Assembly (NCBI RefSeq): GCF_000383615.1
Contig: NZ_KB911625.1
Span: forward strand, 1-55,631
Length of the DNA stretch: 55,631 nt
Direction of reading: 5' to 3'
Source of the DNA: Streptomyces canus 299MFChir4.1
GTDB taxonomy: Bacteria > Actinomycetota > Actinomycetes > Streptomycetales > Streptomycetaceae
Numbering within the stretch: position 1 is the stretch's first letter; the number at the start of each line of letters is the position of its first letter. Positions 54,315-55,631 of this stretch are shown one piece after another. Under the pieces are notes generated by a model. That model was not told the origin of the DNA. It made no database searches and saw only the letters and a list, made by a program, of their open reading frames with translations. Made by a program: the position numbers and the translations under genes.

Positions 54315-55067
54315 GTGGATGAACCGCTGATGACAGCCGAGGAAGGCGAACCCCCGACAAGCGTTCCGGCGGCCGAACCGAGGCCGGGGACAGCGGCTTG
54401 GTGGCGCGCCCGGGAGAGCGCGCCCATGCGGCAGCGCCGGCGACGGTCTCTGACTCTCGACGCCATCCTCGACGCGGCCATCGCACTCATCGACGATCAA
54501 GGGGCGGCCGCGTTGACGATGCGCAACGTCGCCGTGGCACTCGGCTGCACGCAGGCCTCTCTCTACCGGCACCTACGCAATCGCGAAGAACTGGTGACCC
54601 TGCTCGTCGACCGTGCCATCAATGTGGCGCACTCACCTCTACCGGACGACGCGGACTGGGCCGAGAAGGCGGCGTGGTCCTCCCGCCATTTCCGCGAACA
54701 TCTGCGTCGGCATCCCGGCGTGGCCGCGCTCCTCCACGGGACCGAACGGCTGGGACCCAACTCACTGGCCGGCGTGGAGTACTCCCTCGGCCTGTTCATC
54801 GGCGCCGGCCTCAGCCCCCGACTCGCGTCCGCCGCCGCGTCCTCGCTGGCCGCCTTCATCATCGGCTCGGTACAGCTCAACCTCAGCCTGGACCATACGG
54901 ATCCCGAAGAAATCCAGCACCGACGTCTGCTGTACAGCTCCCGGGACGCCGCCGCCCTTCCGCTGATCGCCCTACACGCCGACACCCTCGCAGAGGTGAC
55001 CAGCGACGACGAGTTCGAAGTCGGACTTAACGCTCTGCTGACCGGGTTCCGTGCCTTGATCCCGTGA
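54315..55067 (+). CDS. TetR/AcrR-family transcriptional regulator
   Basis: The protein of up to 250 residues has the TetR helix-turn-helix at about residues 50-95 (LDAILDAAIALIDDQGAAAL, TMRNVAVALGCTQASLYRHL). A TetR_C-type ligand domain fills the rest (AEKAAWSSRHFREHLRRHPG, LSPRLASAAASSLAAFIIGS). GTG 54315 gives an N-terminal tail rich in Pro and Glu; ATG 54330 is an alternative. It is divergent from the MDR dehydrogenase and most likely represses it and itself through the palindrome at 54251-54275. Confidence 0.88.
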   Translation: MDEPLMTAEEGEPPTSVPAAEPRPGTAAWWRARESAPMRQRRRRSLTLDAILDAAIALIDDQGAAALTMRNVAVALGCTQASLYRHLRNREELVTLLVDRAINVAHSPLPDDADWAEKAAWSSRHFREHLRRHPGVAALLHGTERLGPNSLAGVEYSLGLFIGAGLSPRLASAAASSLAAFIIGSVQLNLSLDHTDPEEIQHRRLLYSSRDAAALPLIALHADTLAEVTSDDEFEVGLNALLTGFRALIP

Positions 55068-55288
55068 GAAAACAGCACCGGGCACTCCGCCTGCTCTCCC
55101 GCTGCCAGACCCGCTGAAGCCTCCGCCACTGCCGTGACCTGCCCAACCGGAGCAGAACACCGCCTCGGCCGCCATCGTTTGCGGCAGCGGATCACCACTT
55201 CTACGGTATCGCCTGGCCACCCCGCCAGCCCTCACACCCCAGATCATCCAGGTATGCACAGCTCACGGCCGGGAATCAAAAACACCTA
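55068..55288. other. Region downstream of tetR without recognised gene
   Basis: Only short frames without family similarity are seen. Apart from the IS-like ends listed separately, the same holds up to 55631. Confidence 0.4.
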
Positions 55289-55290
55289 TT

Positions 55291-55304
55291 CAGAGGTCGT
55301 TTTC
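55291..55304 (+). repeat. IS-end-like repeat, copy 1
   Basis: CAGAGGTCGTTTTC occurs here and again as the right arm of the palindrome at 55546-55572. Confidence 0.75.
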
Positions 55305-55545
55305 ATCTGCAGATCCTGTTTCATCCCAACAAGTCCCCGTGACGGAGCGGCCCTTGGGAGACTGTAGGGGTTGGCGCGATTGACGGGGTATGAGGGAAGC
55401 CCATATTGCCCGCCTCGCCCTAGGAAGCCTGTCTCATTCCAAGGGGAGCTGATATCAGTGATTTCTCCCGCCACCCTGTGCAGGAACCCGACACGTGAGA
55501 GGCGCGAGTATCAACCTGTGGCACGTGAAGCGACACAAATTAGCT

Positions 55546-55572
55546 GAAAACGACCTCTCAGAGGTCGTTTTC
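55546..55572. repeat. Perfect 13-bp inverted repeat, IS-end-like
   Basis: GAAAACGACCTCT (55546-55558) and AGAGGTCGTTTTC (55560-55572) are separated by one base. The right arm equals the repeat at 55291-55304. Two facing copies of an IS terminal repeat would give this structure. A transposase may lie beyond the right edge. Confidence 0.7.
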
Positions 55573-55631
55573 CTCTATAGCGCGGTGTTATCTGATGGTT
55601 TGCGCCTGCTGATGATCTGGTGCTGGTGAGT

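Overview
The window looks like chromosomal DNA of a Streptomyces or a close relative. GC content is very high, GTG and TTG starts are common, and several families are typical of the genus (CpnT-like/WXG100 secretion genes, S8 peptidase, RsbW-like ATPase, PucR regulators, fused Liv permease). Rare TTA leucine codons sit in only three genes that I could find, as expected for bldA-controlled genes. Decayed genes and IS remnants are scattered through the window.

Layout. (1) 1-2720, minus: YbaB-like protein, WXG100-like protein and the N-terminal part of a large CpnT-like polymorphic toxin that runs off the left edge. (2) 3485-11002: a YrdC-like protein, a secreted S8 peptidase, a decayed HIT gene, an ECF sigma factor with an extra C-terminal domain, and an acyl-CoA-dehydrogenase-fold flavoprotein. 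(3) 11300-12200: two facing gene relics (isochorismatase, TetR). (4) 12270-17920: LysR regulator divergent from aspartase, malic enzyme and a dicarboxylate/amino-acid symporter, forming an aspartate-to-pyruvate route. (5) 18160-22093: IS remnants around a DnaB-like protein without a Walker A motif, and a TTA-containing P450. (6) 22553-44806: a long run of peptide and amino-acid genes: M19 dipeptidase, amidohydrolase, S12 hydrolase, PucR regulator, RidA, an operon of S9-S12 fusion, M20 peptidase, GNAT and N-succinylamino-acid racemase, a second PucR regulator, a DauA-like D-amino-acid dehydrogenase and a Liv-type ABC importer. (7) 45539-51906: LysR divergent from a tartrate/D-malate-type dehydrogenase, MFS transporter, D-2-hydroxyacid dehydrogenase, AtuA-family protein and its small DUF4387 partner. 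(8) 52155-55631: RsbW-like ATPase, IS5 fragment, zinc alcohol dehydrogenase divergent from TetR, and inverted IS-like ends at the right edge.

How the genes fit together. The most interesting block is region 6. A GNAT N-succinyltransferase, an N-succinylamino-acid racemase and an M20 desuccinylase are the three steps of the known route that turns D-amino acids irreversibly into L-amino acids. Here the three genes overlap or abut and follow a protein that joins a prolyl-oligopeptidase-type peptidase to a penicillin-binding-type S12 domain, a family that includes D-stereospecific peptidases. A D-amino-acid dehydrogenase, an imine deaminase (RidA), an amino-acid importer and two PucR regulators lie alongside. 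I infer a locus for taking up and salvaging D-amino-acid-containing peptides, for example from peptidoglycan or peptide antibiotics. This is inference from gene families and order, not a demonstrated function.
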